A DNA stretch of 64,000 bases from a bacterium. Lineage in GTDB: Bacteria; AUK180. Each line of letters begins with the position of its first letter. Positions within the stretch are counted from its first letter, which is position 1. Made by a program: the position numbers and the translations under genes. Under the pieces are notes generated by a model. That model did no database searches. It saw only the letters and a list, made by a program, of their open reading frames with translations, and was not told the origin of the DNA. The stretch lies in assembly GCA_023144005.1 (NCBI GenBank), contig JAGLGN010000034.1:1-64000 (forward strand), written 5' to 3'. Below are positions 23,204 through 31,723 of the stretch, piece by piece.

Positions 23204-24571
23204 TCAAACCACTCCCGCTCTTTTCCAAAGGGCGCTGCTTCTTTCAAAGGCCTCTTCTCTTAATTCATCCTGATCCACTTTCGTGAGACGGCCATTTTCC
23301 ACGGTTATTTCTCCATTGACCATCACATAACGGGCTTCGTGATTACGCCCTGAGAAAATCAATGCGGCGACCGGATCGGATTGGGCACCGGCATAGGAGA
23401 TATCATCCAAAGACCATAGATTGAGATCAGCCGCCTTGCCTACTTCCAATGACCCGATATCATCCGCCCAATGGAGCACCTGTGCGCCGCCCATGGTAGC
23501 TGTTCGGATAACATCCATCGTCTTCATCGAAGAGGCACCGAAGCCGACGCGCGAAAGCAGAAGCATTTGTCTCATCTCCCCCAGGAAATCTGAAGCGTCA
23601 TTGGAGGCTGAGCCGTCAACAGCAAGGGAAACCTTGACACCCAATTCCAGCATCTTGGAGATCCGGGCAATACCTGAACCCAAGCGCATATTGGAAGAGG
23701 GGCAATGAGCGACTCCCACGCCGTTCAATGCCATATCCTTTAATTCTTCGTCATTCAGATGAACACAATGGGCATACCAGGCATTACTTTCCGCCCAACC
23801 CATGTCTTTGAGATAATAATAAGGCCTATTGCCGAATTTTTCGATGCAGAACTGCTCTTCATCGGCAGTTTCAGCAACATGTGTATGTATCAGAAGATTA
23901 TTCTTCTTCGCGTATTCCGCTGTCATCTTCATCAATTTTCCGGTTACAGAAAAGGGTGAGCATGGCGCAAGAGATATACGCAGCATCGAGTAGCGCTCTA
24001 CATTATGGAATTTTGCGACCACCTCTTCTATGTGCTGCATGATCTTTTCTTCAGTTTGAACCACCGAATCGGGAGGCAGGCCTCCATCCTTGACCGAAAG
24101 CGACATAGAGCCTCTTGTGGGATAGAATCTCACTCCGAGTTCCTGAGCCGCCTGTATTTCTTCTTCTATCCATCCGCCCGCTGCTGCACTGTTGTAAAGG
24201 TAAAGATGGTCCGTCGTCGTGGTTACGCCGGTAAGCATCATCTCAGCAAGAGCAACCTTGGCGGACACGTAAATATCCTCTCTGTCAAATTTCTCCCAAA
24301 CCGGGTAGTGGAATTTAAGCCAGTCAAAGAGCTCAACATTCTGAGCGGGCGGCAGATTCCTTGTAAATGTCTGGTAGAAATGATGATGCGTGTTCACAAA
24401 TCCGGGAAGGCAGACCAGGCCGGAAGCGTCGATCTCCCTGTCCACATCCAGTGAAGGGATATTCTTTTCGATTTTCTCGATCACATTATCGTTGATCAGG
24501 ATGTCAATATTGTTGTGTCTCCCTTGTGTAACGGTTTCGAGAACATCGATATTCTTGATGAGAATTTTCAT
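23204..24571 (-). CDS. 8-oxoguanine deaminase
   Basis: Amidohydrolase of 455 residues. The zinc site HTHH is in VNTHHHFYQ, the HxE block in HTHVAET, with later His in YAHCVHLND and Asp in AVDGSASND. The loop GSMSLSVKDGGLPPDSVVQ is characteristic of the 8-oxoguanine deaminase/hydroxydechloroatrazine hydrolase branch. The reaction would be 8-oxoguanine to urate plus ammonia. The position directly downstream of the xanthine dehydrogenase subunits, whose usual product is also urate, fits purine catabolism. It overlaps the Mo subunit gene by 4 bases. Substrate assignment is from family motifs. Confidence 0.88.
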   Translation of the reverse strand: MKILIKNIDVLETVTQGRHNNIDILINDNVIEKIEKNIPSLDVDREIDASGLVCLPGFVNTHHHFYQTFTRNLPPAQNVELFDWLKFHYPVWEKFDREDIYVSAKVALAEMMLTGVTTTTDHLYLYNSAAAGGWIEEEIQAAQELGVRFYPTRGSMSLSVKDGGLPPDSVVQTEEKIMQHIEEVVAKFHNVERYSMLRISLAPCSPFSVTGKLMKMTAEYAKKNNLLIHTHVAETADEEQFCIEKFGNRPYYYLKDMGWAESNAWYAHCVHLNDEELKDMALNGVGVAHCPSSNMRLGSGIARISKMLELGVKVSLAVDGSASNDASDFLGEMRQMLLLSRVGFGASSMKTMDVIRTATMGGAQVLHWADDIGSLEVGKAADLNLWSLDDISYAGAQSDPVAALIFSGRNHEARYVMVNGEITVENGRLTKVDQDELREEAFERSSALWKRAGVV

Positions 24572-26859
24572 TTTTCCATAAGCTCCAGAATATATTCGGG
24601 TTTCATGGGGAAACGCACCGCTCGGACACCGACAGCATTGTAAAGCGCGTTCGCGATCGCCGGGATGGGGCCGTTTATGCCTATCTCGGAAACCGATTTC
24701 GCGCCGAATGGCCCCGATGGCTCAAATGTGCTGAATAATTTGATCTCCAGGCCTTGAACATCTTCAATATTGTAGATCTTGTAATCCTGAAAGCTCCCAT
24801 TCATCATCTTTCCCTTTTTATTGAAGAGATAGCCCTCGGTCAAGGCATAGGAAAGGCCGTTGACAACCGCGCCTTCAACCTGCCCTTCAGCGAGTTTGGG
24901 ATTGATCGCCGTGCCGCAATCCACACCGCACATATATTTTATTATCTCGATCTTGCCAGTCCATGTGTCAACCTCTATCTCGGTAAAGACACCCATGAAA
25001 GGCGGTGGAGATACAGGAGAGATATGCGAGCCGATATAACCGATCTGGAATTGATTATTGATATAGAGAGCATATTTCGCGATATCGCCGTATGTCTTGG
25101 TCTTTCCGTCCTTCTTACTTGTGGCAATACTGTTCTTGAGCTCAATTTCTTCTTGGGAACATTTGAGCATATCAGCCGCGACCATGCGGATCTGTTTCAG
25201 TACTTCTTCGCCTGTCACTTTCACCGCGCCGCCTGAAATATAAGTGGTTGAGGATGCATAAGCACCTACATCAAAAGGCGTCATATCGGTATCGGAGGAA
25301 TATATAATAATGTTATCGGTCGTTGTCTCCAATGCCTCAGCGGCGATCTGTGACAATACTGTATCCGAACCCGTACCAAGATCCGTTGCGCCAACATTCA
25401 GATTGAAGGAACCGTCATCGTTTATCTTTATTGACGCGGATGCCATATCAACAAGAGGTATACCCGAACCCTGCATGAATATCGCCATTCCCTTTCCTCT
25501 TCTGAACCTTCCCGTCTTCTCAGTATGGGGTTTGGTATCTGACCAATTCAGCCCCTCTTCTCCCCATTCAATGATCTCTGAAAGGGCGGTGGACTTGATA
25601 AATTGAGGCACACCCTCTTTTCCTTCGCCAAGTGCCGCGAATATGGGAGAGGTCTCATCCTTTTTGATGTGGTTTATCTTTCTTAATTGTACGGGGCACA
25701 TCTTGAGCTTCTCCGCCAGAATGTCCATTGCCTGTTCGAGGCATGCATATCCCTGTGTCGCTCCATAACCTCTATATGCTCCGGCAACCGGAAGATTCGT
25801 ATAAACCGTACTGCCGTTGAAGCGCACATTCTCTGCTCCGTAAAGCGGCAGGCATTTACTGCCGGCATTGAACATGACAGTGAGGGCATGTGATCCGTAC
25901 GCGCCTGTATTTGAGATAACATCCATCTCTACTGCATTCAGCATTCCGTCGACATTCGCTCCGAGCTTGACCTTCACCGCCATCGGATGCCGTGTCCTTG
26001 AGATGAATTCCTCTTCTCTGGTCAATTCGATCTTCGCTGGACGGCCGGTAAGCTTTGTTATCATTCCCGCATAATACTCTAGATAGACCTCCTGCTTGGT
26101 CCCGAATCCTCCGCCGATCCTCGGCTTGACGACCCGGATATTCTTTTCCGGCATCTCAAGGACCTTTGCGCATATCCTTCTGACATGGAAAGGAACCTGT
26201 GTCGAAGTCCTTAGGACCAATCTGCCCTTTTCCTCAAGATAAGAGATGCAGATATGGGGCTCAATAGGAGTGTGTTGACTGTAATGTGTCTCGATCTCAT
26301 ACTCAACTGTAAATTCCGAATCAGCCAGGGCTTTTTCAACATCTCCGACCTTCACATCAACATGGCCGGCGAGGTTTTTCTCCCTATCGTATATTCCAAA
26401 GGAATCCTCTTCGTCATGGATAACGGGAACACCGGGTTTAGAGGCATCCGCAATGCTGAGCACTGCTTCCAATTCCTTGTATTCCACCTTTATCAGTTTT
26501 ATCGCCTCCAGAGCGATCTCAGCGGTATCGGCGGCAACAGCGGCGACCGGGTCTCCGACATATCGTACTTTCTTATCGAACATATATGTATCATATGGTG
26601 ATGGCTCGGGATGTCCCTGACCGGCGGTAGTATGGGGTATCCTGGGGGTATTTCCATGATGAATGACCGCATGCACCCCGGAAAAAGCTTCCGCAGCGGA
26701 GGTATCTATGCTCAGTATTTCCGCATGGGCATGAGGGCTCTTCATGAATTTCACTATCAGAAGCTCCCTGAAATCCATATCATCCACAAAAAGGGCTTTT
26801 CCGGCGGCAAGTGATAATCCGTCAACCTTCAATCTGCTTTGATTTACTTCTTTAAACAT
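24568..26859 (-). CDS. xdhA: xanthine dehydrogenase-type molybdenum-binding subunit
   Basis: 763 residues, normal for the catalytic subunit of a three-part molybdenum hydroxylase. Its order is the small alpha/beta hammerhead domain (GKALFVDDM...VHAVIHHGNTP), then the cofactor domain with PRIGGGFGTKQEVYLEYYAG, VAGAYRGYGATQG and the C-terminal catalytic Glu in FGAKSVSEIGINGP. It oxidises purines such as hypoxanthine and xanthine by water-derived hydroxylation. GAYRGYGATQG is the form seen in clostridial-type purine hydroxylases; whether the enzyme carries a selenium ligand cannot be read from sequence. Start overlaps the FeS gene stop (TAATG). Confidence 0.92.
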   Translation of the reverse strand: MFKEVNQSRLKVDGLSLAAGKALFVDDMDFRELLIVKFMKSPHAHAEILSIDTSAAEAFSGVHAVIHHGNTPRIPHTTAGQGHPEPSPYDTYMFDKKVRYVGDPVAAVAADTAEIALEAIKLIKVEYKELEAVLSIADASKPGVPVIHDEEDSFGIYDREKNLAGHVDVKVGDVEKALADSEFTVEYEIETHYSQHTPIEPHICISYLEEKGRLVLRTSTQVPFHVRRICAKVLEMPEKNIRVVKPRIGGGFGTKQEVYLEYYAGMITKLTGRPAKIELTREEEFISRTRHPMAVKVKLGANVDGMLNAVEMDVISNTGAYGSHALTVMFNAGSKCLPLYGAENVRFNGSTVYTNLPVAGAYRGYGATQGYACLEQAMDILAEKLKMCPVQLRKINHIKKDETSPIFAALGEGKEGVPQFIKSTALSEIIEWGEEGLNWSDTKPHTEKTGRFRRGKGMAIFMQGSGIPLVDMASASIKINDDGSFNLNVGATDLGTGSDTVLSQIAAEALETTTDNIIIYSSDTDMTPFDVGAYASSTTYISGGAVKVTGEEVLKQIRMVAADMLKCSQEEIELKNSIATSKKDGKTKTYGDIAKYALYINNQFQIGYIGSHISPVSPPPFMGVFTEIEVDTWTGKIEIIKYMCGVDCGTAINPKLAEGQVEGAVVNGLSYALTEGYLFNKKGKMMNGSFQDYKIYNIEDVQGLEIKLFSTFEPSGPFGAKSVSEIGINGPIPAIANALYNAVGVRAVRFPMKPEYILELMEK

Positions 26860-27323
26860 TATTCACTCCTCATTTTATCGGCGGAACGAATAACCGCATT
26901 TTCTATTTTCACATAACCGGTACATCTGCAGAGATTTCCCGACAACGCTTCTCTGATCTGTGTTAATGTGGGATCTTTCTCTTTATCAAGAAGTACCTTC
27001 GTCGCCAATATCATCCCCGGGGTACAGAATCCGCATTGCACAGCGCCTTCTTCTACAAAGGTCCGCTGAATAATATGCGGCTCGTTGACCGTCCCGATCG
27101 CCTCTATCGTAGTGAGGGTATGTCCATCCGCCTGACCGGCGAATATGAGACATGAATTTACCAACTTCCCGTTTATAATGACCGCGCAGGAACCGCAATC
27201 ACCGGTTGAGCATCCGCGCTTCGCGCCTTTATATCCTTCCCTTCGGAGGAGATCCAATAATTTTTCACCCGGATCGGCATTGAATACCTTTTTCACTCCG
27301 TTTATTGTTACCTTGATATCCAT
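26859..27323 (-). CDS. xdhC: xanthine dehydrogenase-type [2Fe-2S] subunit
   Basis: 154 residues with two [2Fe-2S] sites. The plant-ferredoxin-like site is CSTGDCGSCAV with a further Cys in VNSCLIF. The helical site is CGFCTPGM and LCRCTGY. It passes electrons from the molybdenum centre to the FAD subunit. One base separates it from the FAD subunit gene. All eight cysteines are present. Confidence 0.94.
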   Translation of the reverse strand: MDIKVTINGVKKVFNADPGEKLLDLLRREGYKGAKRGCSTGDCGSCAVIINGKLVNSCLIFAGQADGHTLTTIEAIGTVNEPHIIQRTFVEEGAVQCGFCTPGMILATKVLLDKEKDPTLTQIREALSGNLCRCTGYVKIENAVIRSADKMRSE

Positions 27324-27324
27324 C

Positions 27325-28098
27325 TTACTTCTCCTTCCATTCTCTGTATTGGCTTATCACGATCTTCTCCTTGAATTCGGGCTTGCCCCTGAGATCATCC
27401 ATGAACTTCACTTCATTAAGCCGAGGCAAAAGTGTATTTATGAGAAATTCGTCATCTGCGGAATACATTATCCTGACAGGTTTTACGGTTGCAGACCCTA
27501 CTGTGATATGATCTCCTTCCTCACTATTGAGAACAATGAATATTGAGGTGGGGATATCCGATCTAGTACGGGCAAATCTTTTATAAAAGGGTTTGGTATC
27601 CTTGTATTTTGAGGGTAGAATAATGCTTGTCAGCAGCAGGCCTGTGTATGTTGAACGATTCGCTATAAAGGAGGATACCGGAACCGCTTTTACTCCGGAA
27701 TCGGAAGTAAACATCAGTGTTGCCTCCAAAGCCAATAGCAACGGAGTTGTATCGTTCCAATGATATCCTGCCATCACATTCCCACCGATAGTCGCTATAT
27801 TTCTAATTGTGATGGGGCCGCAATGAGAGGATACTTGTCCGACAAGGCCGCCGCAATATGAGAGTTCTGCTTCTATCAAATCAGTGAAAGTCACATTTGC
27901 GCCAATGTGAATATCGCCGTTCTCTTCTTTGATCCCCTTTAGTCCAAGATCCTGGATATCGATGATCGTATCCACCTTGGGAAATTTCATTTTCGCGACA
28001 TAAGTACCCCCCGCAAGTATTTTGTGATCAGGGTTTTCAGCTGACAGACGATGAAATTCATTCAGATCCCGAGGCCTGAAATACTTCTTAACTTTCAT
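27325..28098 (-). CDS. xdhB: xanthine dehydrogenase-type FAD-binding subunit
   Basis: 257 residues, somewhat shorter than the 280-300 common for this subunit. FAD-binding blocks are KILAGGTYVAKM near 25-36 and ITIRNIATIGGNVMAGY near 96-112. The C-terminal CO-dehydrogenase flavoprotein domain is present but compact (ITVGSATVKPVRIM). It would hand electrons to NAD or another acceptor. It overlaps hutI by 11 bases. Order FAD-FeS-Mo is the standard operon order. Confidence 0.9.
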   Translation of the reverse strand: MKVKKYFRPRDLNEFHRLSAENPDHKILAGGTYVAKMKFPKVDTIIDIQDLGLKGIKEENGDIHIGANVTFTDLIEAELSYCGGLVGQVSSHCGPITIRNIATIGGNVMAGYHWNDTTPLLLALEATLMFTSDSGVKAVPVSSFIANRSTYTGLLLTSIILPSKYKDTKPFYKRFARTRSDIPTSIFIVLNSEEGDHITVGSATVKPVRIMYSADDEFLINTLLPRLNEVKFMDDLRGKPEFKEKIVISQYREWKEK

Positions 28099-29323
28099 AT
28101 GTTCTCCTGTATATTATTTTTCCGTTCTTTACCGTATATCTGATATTGTTCATTCCCACCGCATAGAACATGGATTCAAGATCGGGAATATCCATTATTA
28201 CCAGATCTCCATGCTTGCCGACCTCTATCGTACCCGTCATCTCAGCCATTTGCAGAGAAGCGGCAGGGTTTATGGTCAGGGCATTGAGGATCTCGTAAAC
28301 ATCCATTCCGCATTTCATAAATGCTATTTGTGCCAGAAATTGAATGTTTGAAGAATAGCATGTACCGGGATTAAAATCGGTCGCAAGCGATACCGGGATG
28401 CCCTTTTTGATCAAAAGTGAGGCATCTGGATAATCCTCGGTGCCTAGAGAGAATTGTGTCATGGGCAGTAAAGTGATATTAATCTTCTTGCGCGCAATGA
28501 CCTCCAATTCCTCATCGGTGAAGAAATCGAAGTGATCGATAGAGGTCAAGGGATATTTTTCCGCAAGCATACCGCCGCCGAATGAGGAAATCTCATTTGC
28601 ATGTATTCTGACCCCGAGTCCGGCATTATCAGCTTCAGCGATCATTTCACCTGCCTGCTTCAGATCAAATGCGATATCCTCCACCCAAACATCAAAATAA
28701 TCGGCAAGGCCATCATCAGCTACTTCTTTAATGGTGCTTTTCACCTGGGCGATGAATTCCTCGGATGATATACCCTTCGGCAGTAGATGCCCGCCGAGGT
28801 ATGTGATCTTAATGTCGAGCTCCGATCCTTCCCTGTATCTGTTCAATACCTTCAAAAGTTTCAATTCACCTTTCCGATCGAGGGCATATCCGCTTTTGGC
28901 TTCAAAGGAAGTGATCCCCTGCGAAATAAATTGCCGGACATTTCTCTCAAGCACTTGAAATAGTTCTTCAGCGGAAGCGGCTCTTGCTTTTTCAATACTA
29001 GCGTGAATGCCGCCGCCTCTTTCGGTGATCTCTTCGTAAGAGAGGCCTTTAAGGCGATCTATGAACTCATCCTGTCTCGTAGCGGCGAACACCGGATGTG
29101 TGTGAGAGTCGATGAAACCCGGAAGACAGATCCCGCCGAGGCAATCGACCACATCGTCAGCGCTGCCGTGAGAGATCCCTGTATCAATATCGGTTATTAT
29201 GCCATTGCTGACCGCGATATCGCAATTACTGTATATCTTGACCGCACCCTGCAGAGCGCCCGCCTGGAAAGTGTTCCCATTCGAAGTGTATATTTTTGAG
29301 ATATTCTTGAAAACAGTTTTCAT
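28088..29323 (-). CDS. hutI: imidazolonepropionase-like amidohydrolase (HutI family)
   Basis: 411 residues, normal length. Metal and substrate motifs are HTHPVFAATRQDEF, GGHLLPKG, HANEISSFGGGMLAEKYPL, SIDHFDFF and DFNPGTCYSSN, all close to HutI. HutI opens the imidazolone ring of 4-imidazolone-5-propionate in histidine breakdown. No hutH, hutU or hutG is in the window; instead the gene leads a xanthine dehydrogenase/8-oxoguanine deaminase operon, so a purine-derived imidazolone is a reasonable alternative substrate (inference). The ATG lies 7 bases after the -10 box with no Shine-Dalgarno sequence. Confidence 0.85.
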   Translation of the reverse strand: MKTVFKNISKIYTSNGNTFQAGALQGAVKIYSNCDIAVSNGIITDIDTGISHGSADDVVDCLGGICLPGFIDSHTHPVFAATRQDEFIDRLKGLSYEEITERGGGIHASIEKARAASAEELFQVLERNVRQFISQGITSFEAKSGYALDRKGELKLLKVLNRYREGSELDIKITYLGGHLLPKGISSEEFIAQVKSTIKEVADDGLADYFDVWVEDIAFDLKQAGEMIAEADNAGLGVRIHANEISSFGGGMLAEKYPLTSIDHFDFFTDEELEVIARKKINITLLPMTQFSLGTEDYPDASLLIKKGIPVSLATDFNPGTCYSSNIQFLAQIAFMKCGMDVYEILNALTINPAASLQMAEMTGTIEVGKHGDLVIMDIPDLESMFYAVGMNNIRYTVKNGKIIYRRTYES

Positions 29324-29330
29324 ACCGTTT

Positions 29331-29359
29331 ATTATACAATAAGATACGATTTATTTCAA
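29331..29359 (-). promoter_or_regulatory. promoter of the purine operon, predicted leaderless
   Basis: Minus strand: TTGAAA (29354-29359), 17-base spacer, TATAAT (29331-29336), then AAACGGT and the hutI ATG. A start site 7-8 bases after the -10 falls on the A of the ATG. Confidence 0.7.
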
Positions 29360-29368
29360 AAATTATGA

Positions 29369-30235
29369 TTAGATGATTCTGGGAAGGCCGTCGCCGGAGA
29401 ATGAGAGGAACATATCCTGATATACGGCGAAAACCTTGATCGCTTTTCCCGATTTTTTTATCAATTCTCTGGCTTCCTCGACCATAAGGTCCACGGCATC
29501 GTCGATACGGTCCTGATTATGATGAAGAAATCCAATGCCCTTGACATCGGCCTTGATCGCGAGCTCTATGCTCTGAGATATGGTGGAATGCCCCCAGCCT
29601 TTGACCTTTGAATACTCATCATCCTTGTATTCTGTGTCATGCAGAAGAAGGTCCACCCCTTTTATCCTTTCTGCGCATTGATCAAGAGTCAGACCGCCTG
29701 GATGCGTCATTCCCAGCTCATTATCGGTTAAAAAAGCAATTCTATAATCCTTATAGGTGATCAGAAAACCCGCACCGCCGTTAGGATGACTCAACGGAAT
29801 GGGTTCCAGTGACACGCCGTCGATCTCGATACCACTCTTTTCAATGGTCTTATATGTGATCTGGCCGGCCGCTTCATCTAATGTTATGGGGAAATTGGGA
29901 TTGACCATGATACTTTGCAGCGACTCCTCAACAGAGGTCTGCATAAAATGTGTTTTATAGATGTTCACCGCACACTTATCGCAGTAAATAGGGCGGAAAA
30001 AGGGAAAACCCAGGATATGGTCCCAATGCAGATGTGTGAAAAAGAGGTCGAACTCATGTATTCCCGACTCCAACAGTTCTGCCCCCAGCCTTCTGATGCC
30101 ATTCCCCGCGTCGATAATAATAGCTTTATCATTGGGAGTTCTGATCTCTATACAAGTGGTGTCGCCACCGTACTTATTGTAATCTTTTCCCGAAACGGGA
30201 ACAGATCCTCTACAACCCCAGACCTTAATAAACAT
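29369..30235 (-). CDS. MBL-fold metallohydrolase
   Basis: 288 residues. The metallo-beta-lactamase motif THLHWDH (HxHxDH) is near 67-73, preceded by AIIIDAGNGIRRLG, with further ligands in LSHPNGGAG, DTEYKDDEY and a late GFLHHNQD. The start MFIKVWGCRGSVPVSG and the GGDTTCIEI block place it with RNase Z/PhnP-like small-molecule or cyclic-phosphate phosphodiesterases rather than beta-lactamases. No signal peptide, so cytoplasmic. Start supported by GAGGTAAGA before ATG. It has its own promoter and a CRP-like site. Substrate unknown; a cyclic-nucleotide link is only a guess. Confidence 0.8.
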   Translation of the reverse strand: MFIKVWGCRGSVPVSGKDYNKYGGDTTCIEIRTPNDKAIIIDAGNGIRRLGAELLESGIHEFDLFFTHLHWDHILGFPFFRPIYCDKCAVNIYKTHFMQTSVEESLQSIMVNPNFPITLDEAAGQITYKTIEKSGIEIDGVSLEPIPLSHPNGGAGFLITYKDYRIAFLTDNELGMTHPGGLTLDQCAERIKGVDLLLHDTEYKDDEYSKVKGWGHSTISQSIELAIKADVKGIGFLHHNQDRIDDAVDLMVEEARELIKKSGKAIKVFAVYQDMFLSFSGDGLPRII

Positions 30236-30250
30236 TCTTACCTCGTACTG

Positions 30251-30278
30251 ATTTTATCATAAATATTTCCAATGTCAA
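30251..30278 (-). promoter_or_regulatory. promoter of the MBL hydrolase gene
   Basis: Minus strand: TTGACA (30273-30278), 16-base spacer, TAAAAT (30251-30256). The start site would be near 30244. Confidence 0.7.
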
Positions 30279-30306
30279 TAGCATTACTAACAAAATTGCT
30301 TAATAA

Positions 30307-30322
30307 TGTGATATATTTCACA
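30307..30322 (-). promoter_or_regulatory. CRP/FNR-family operator
   Basis: TGTGATATATTTCACA matches the CRP consensus TGTGA-N6-TCACA at all ten conserved positions. The centre lies about 70 bases upstream of the predicted start of the MBL hydrolase transcript, a usual distance for class I activation. Confidence 0.65.
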
Positions 30323-30359
30323 TATTGTTGTGGGTTTTACCTGTCGGGAGGGTATTTTC

Positions 30360-31715
30360 CTAAGAATCATTTGGTTCACGAATGCTTAATTTCATTAGAG
30401 AGATCTTTTTATCACACTCACCACTCTGAAGACTATTGAATAATACCAGATACTCATCTTCGGATATTTTTTGAATCTTTTTCAACCTCATATCATCTTG
30501 GTAAATAGTTTGAATTCCTTTTAATTTCTCTACCCAGTCGATATGCAGAATAACTGTTTCAGAATTTTGAATTTTCTTACCAAATACTAAACATCCGTCT
30601 TCGTAATTAATGAAGTGACCTGTAGATGTAATACCAGGAAATTTCCTACTCCATTCTTTCATACCTGCTTCATTAATCTTTATTACATAGAGTGGACTAG
30701 GACTTTCCAAATTGTCATGATGGCTTCCAATAATCATGTATCCTTCTGTCGATTCAATAATATGAAATGCATTGAAATATCCAGATTTCCGAAATAGTCT
30801 ATTTGATTTCTCATATAAATTTTCCCATTGAACTGCACCCTTATGATCAAGTTTCGCTGAATAAATGTAGGGAAAAGCGTCTCCAATTATTATATATCCT
30901 CCGTCGGTAGTTTTTTGAACTTCTTGAATTCGAACATCTTCAGAAGTCATAAAACCACTTTGCCATTTCAATTCGGCCGTGAAATCAAAATTTCTGATTA
31001 TATATTTCCTCGGTTCCTGCCACTTTCCTGTAATAACAGAAATCCCATCACTTGACTTGATGACTTGATTTATATACTCATTTTTCCCGCTTATAGGACG
31101 TTTTGAAACGATATTTAACTTTGCGTTCACTTCAAAAAGATATACCTGACTTAGACTTCTATTCCCGGGGGGAAATTTCTCGCAAAAAACAAGAAAATAA
31201 TCGGTTGAAGATGATAACACTTCATTCAACATATAGGATGACTCATCCTTTATTATCTCTCTGTTTATGACTTTCCCTGTTTTAGTCACTTCAGTAATAG
31301 CAATACTTTGGGGCAAAGAAATAGCTTCGCTTTGGGATTGAACACTAAATATAAGAATAGCTCCGCTTGAAAGCTTCATTATAGAAAAGGGATGTTCATT
31401 TGCACCACTAACAATCTCAGTTTTATACATCCTCTTACCATTATCATCAACATACAGGATATTGATATTTGAAAATAAGCGAGGTGAGCCGGTAATTATA
31501 TTCACTCCGTTGGGAACGCTAAATAGATCATCTGCAATAAAAGGCCCGAGATCGTTGTATTCTTTCCTAAAAATAATAGTAACTGGCGTAATGCCCTCTG
31601 ACTGTATAGAAAGATCAAGTTCTGATTTTGTTATATCAGCCTTATTACAACCGGGAAGCAGAATTATCGCAAGTAAAATTAATAGCGCTTTCAAACAGTT
31701 CTGCAATTTTTTCAT
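30360..31715 (-). CDS. lipoprotein with beta-propeller-like repeats; candidate immunity to the orphan Rhs tip
   Basis: 451 residues. Signal peptide MKKLQNCLKALLILLAIILL with lipobox LPGC. Several repeats of the pattern DGGYIIIGD...L...G...W are visible in the second half (TTDGGYIIIGD, STEGYMIIGS, NYEDGCLVFGK), suggesting a beta-propeller. Start has AGGAGG four bases upstream. It begins 8 bases after the stop of the orphan Rhs module, the position where immunity genes of Rhs/CDI-type toxins sit, but it does not look like any immunity family I know. AT-rich like the neighbouring toxin tips. Confidence 0.65.
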   Translation of the reverse strand: MKKLQNCLKALLILLAIILLPGCNKADITKSELDLSIQSEGITPVTIIFRKEYNDLGPFIADDLFSVPNGVNIITGSPRLFSNINILYVDDNGKRMYKTEIVSGANEHPFSIMKLSSGAILIFSVQSQSEAISLPQSIAITEVTKTGKVINREIIKDESSYMLNEVLSSSTDYFLVFCEKFPPGNRSLSQVYLFEVNAKLNIVSKRPISGKNEYINQVIKSSDGISVITGKWQEPRKYIIRNFDFTAELKWQSGFMTSEDVRIQEVQKTTDGGYIIIGDAFPYIYSAKLDHKGAVQWENLYEKSNRLFRKSGYFNAFHIIESTEGYMIIGSHHDNLESPSPLYVIKINEAGMKEWSRKFPGITSTGHFINYEDGCLVFGKKIQNSETVILHIDWVEKLKGIQTIYQDDMRLKKIQKISEDEYLVLFNSLQSGECDKKISLMKLSIREPNDS

Positions 31716-31723
31716 TATTCCTC

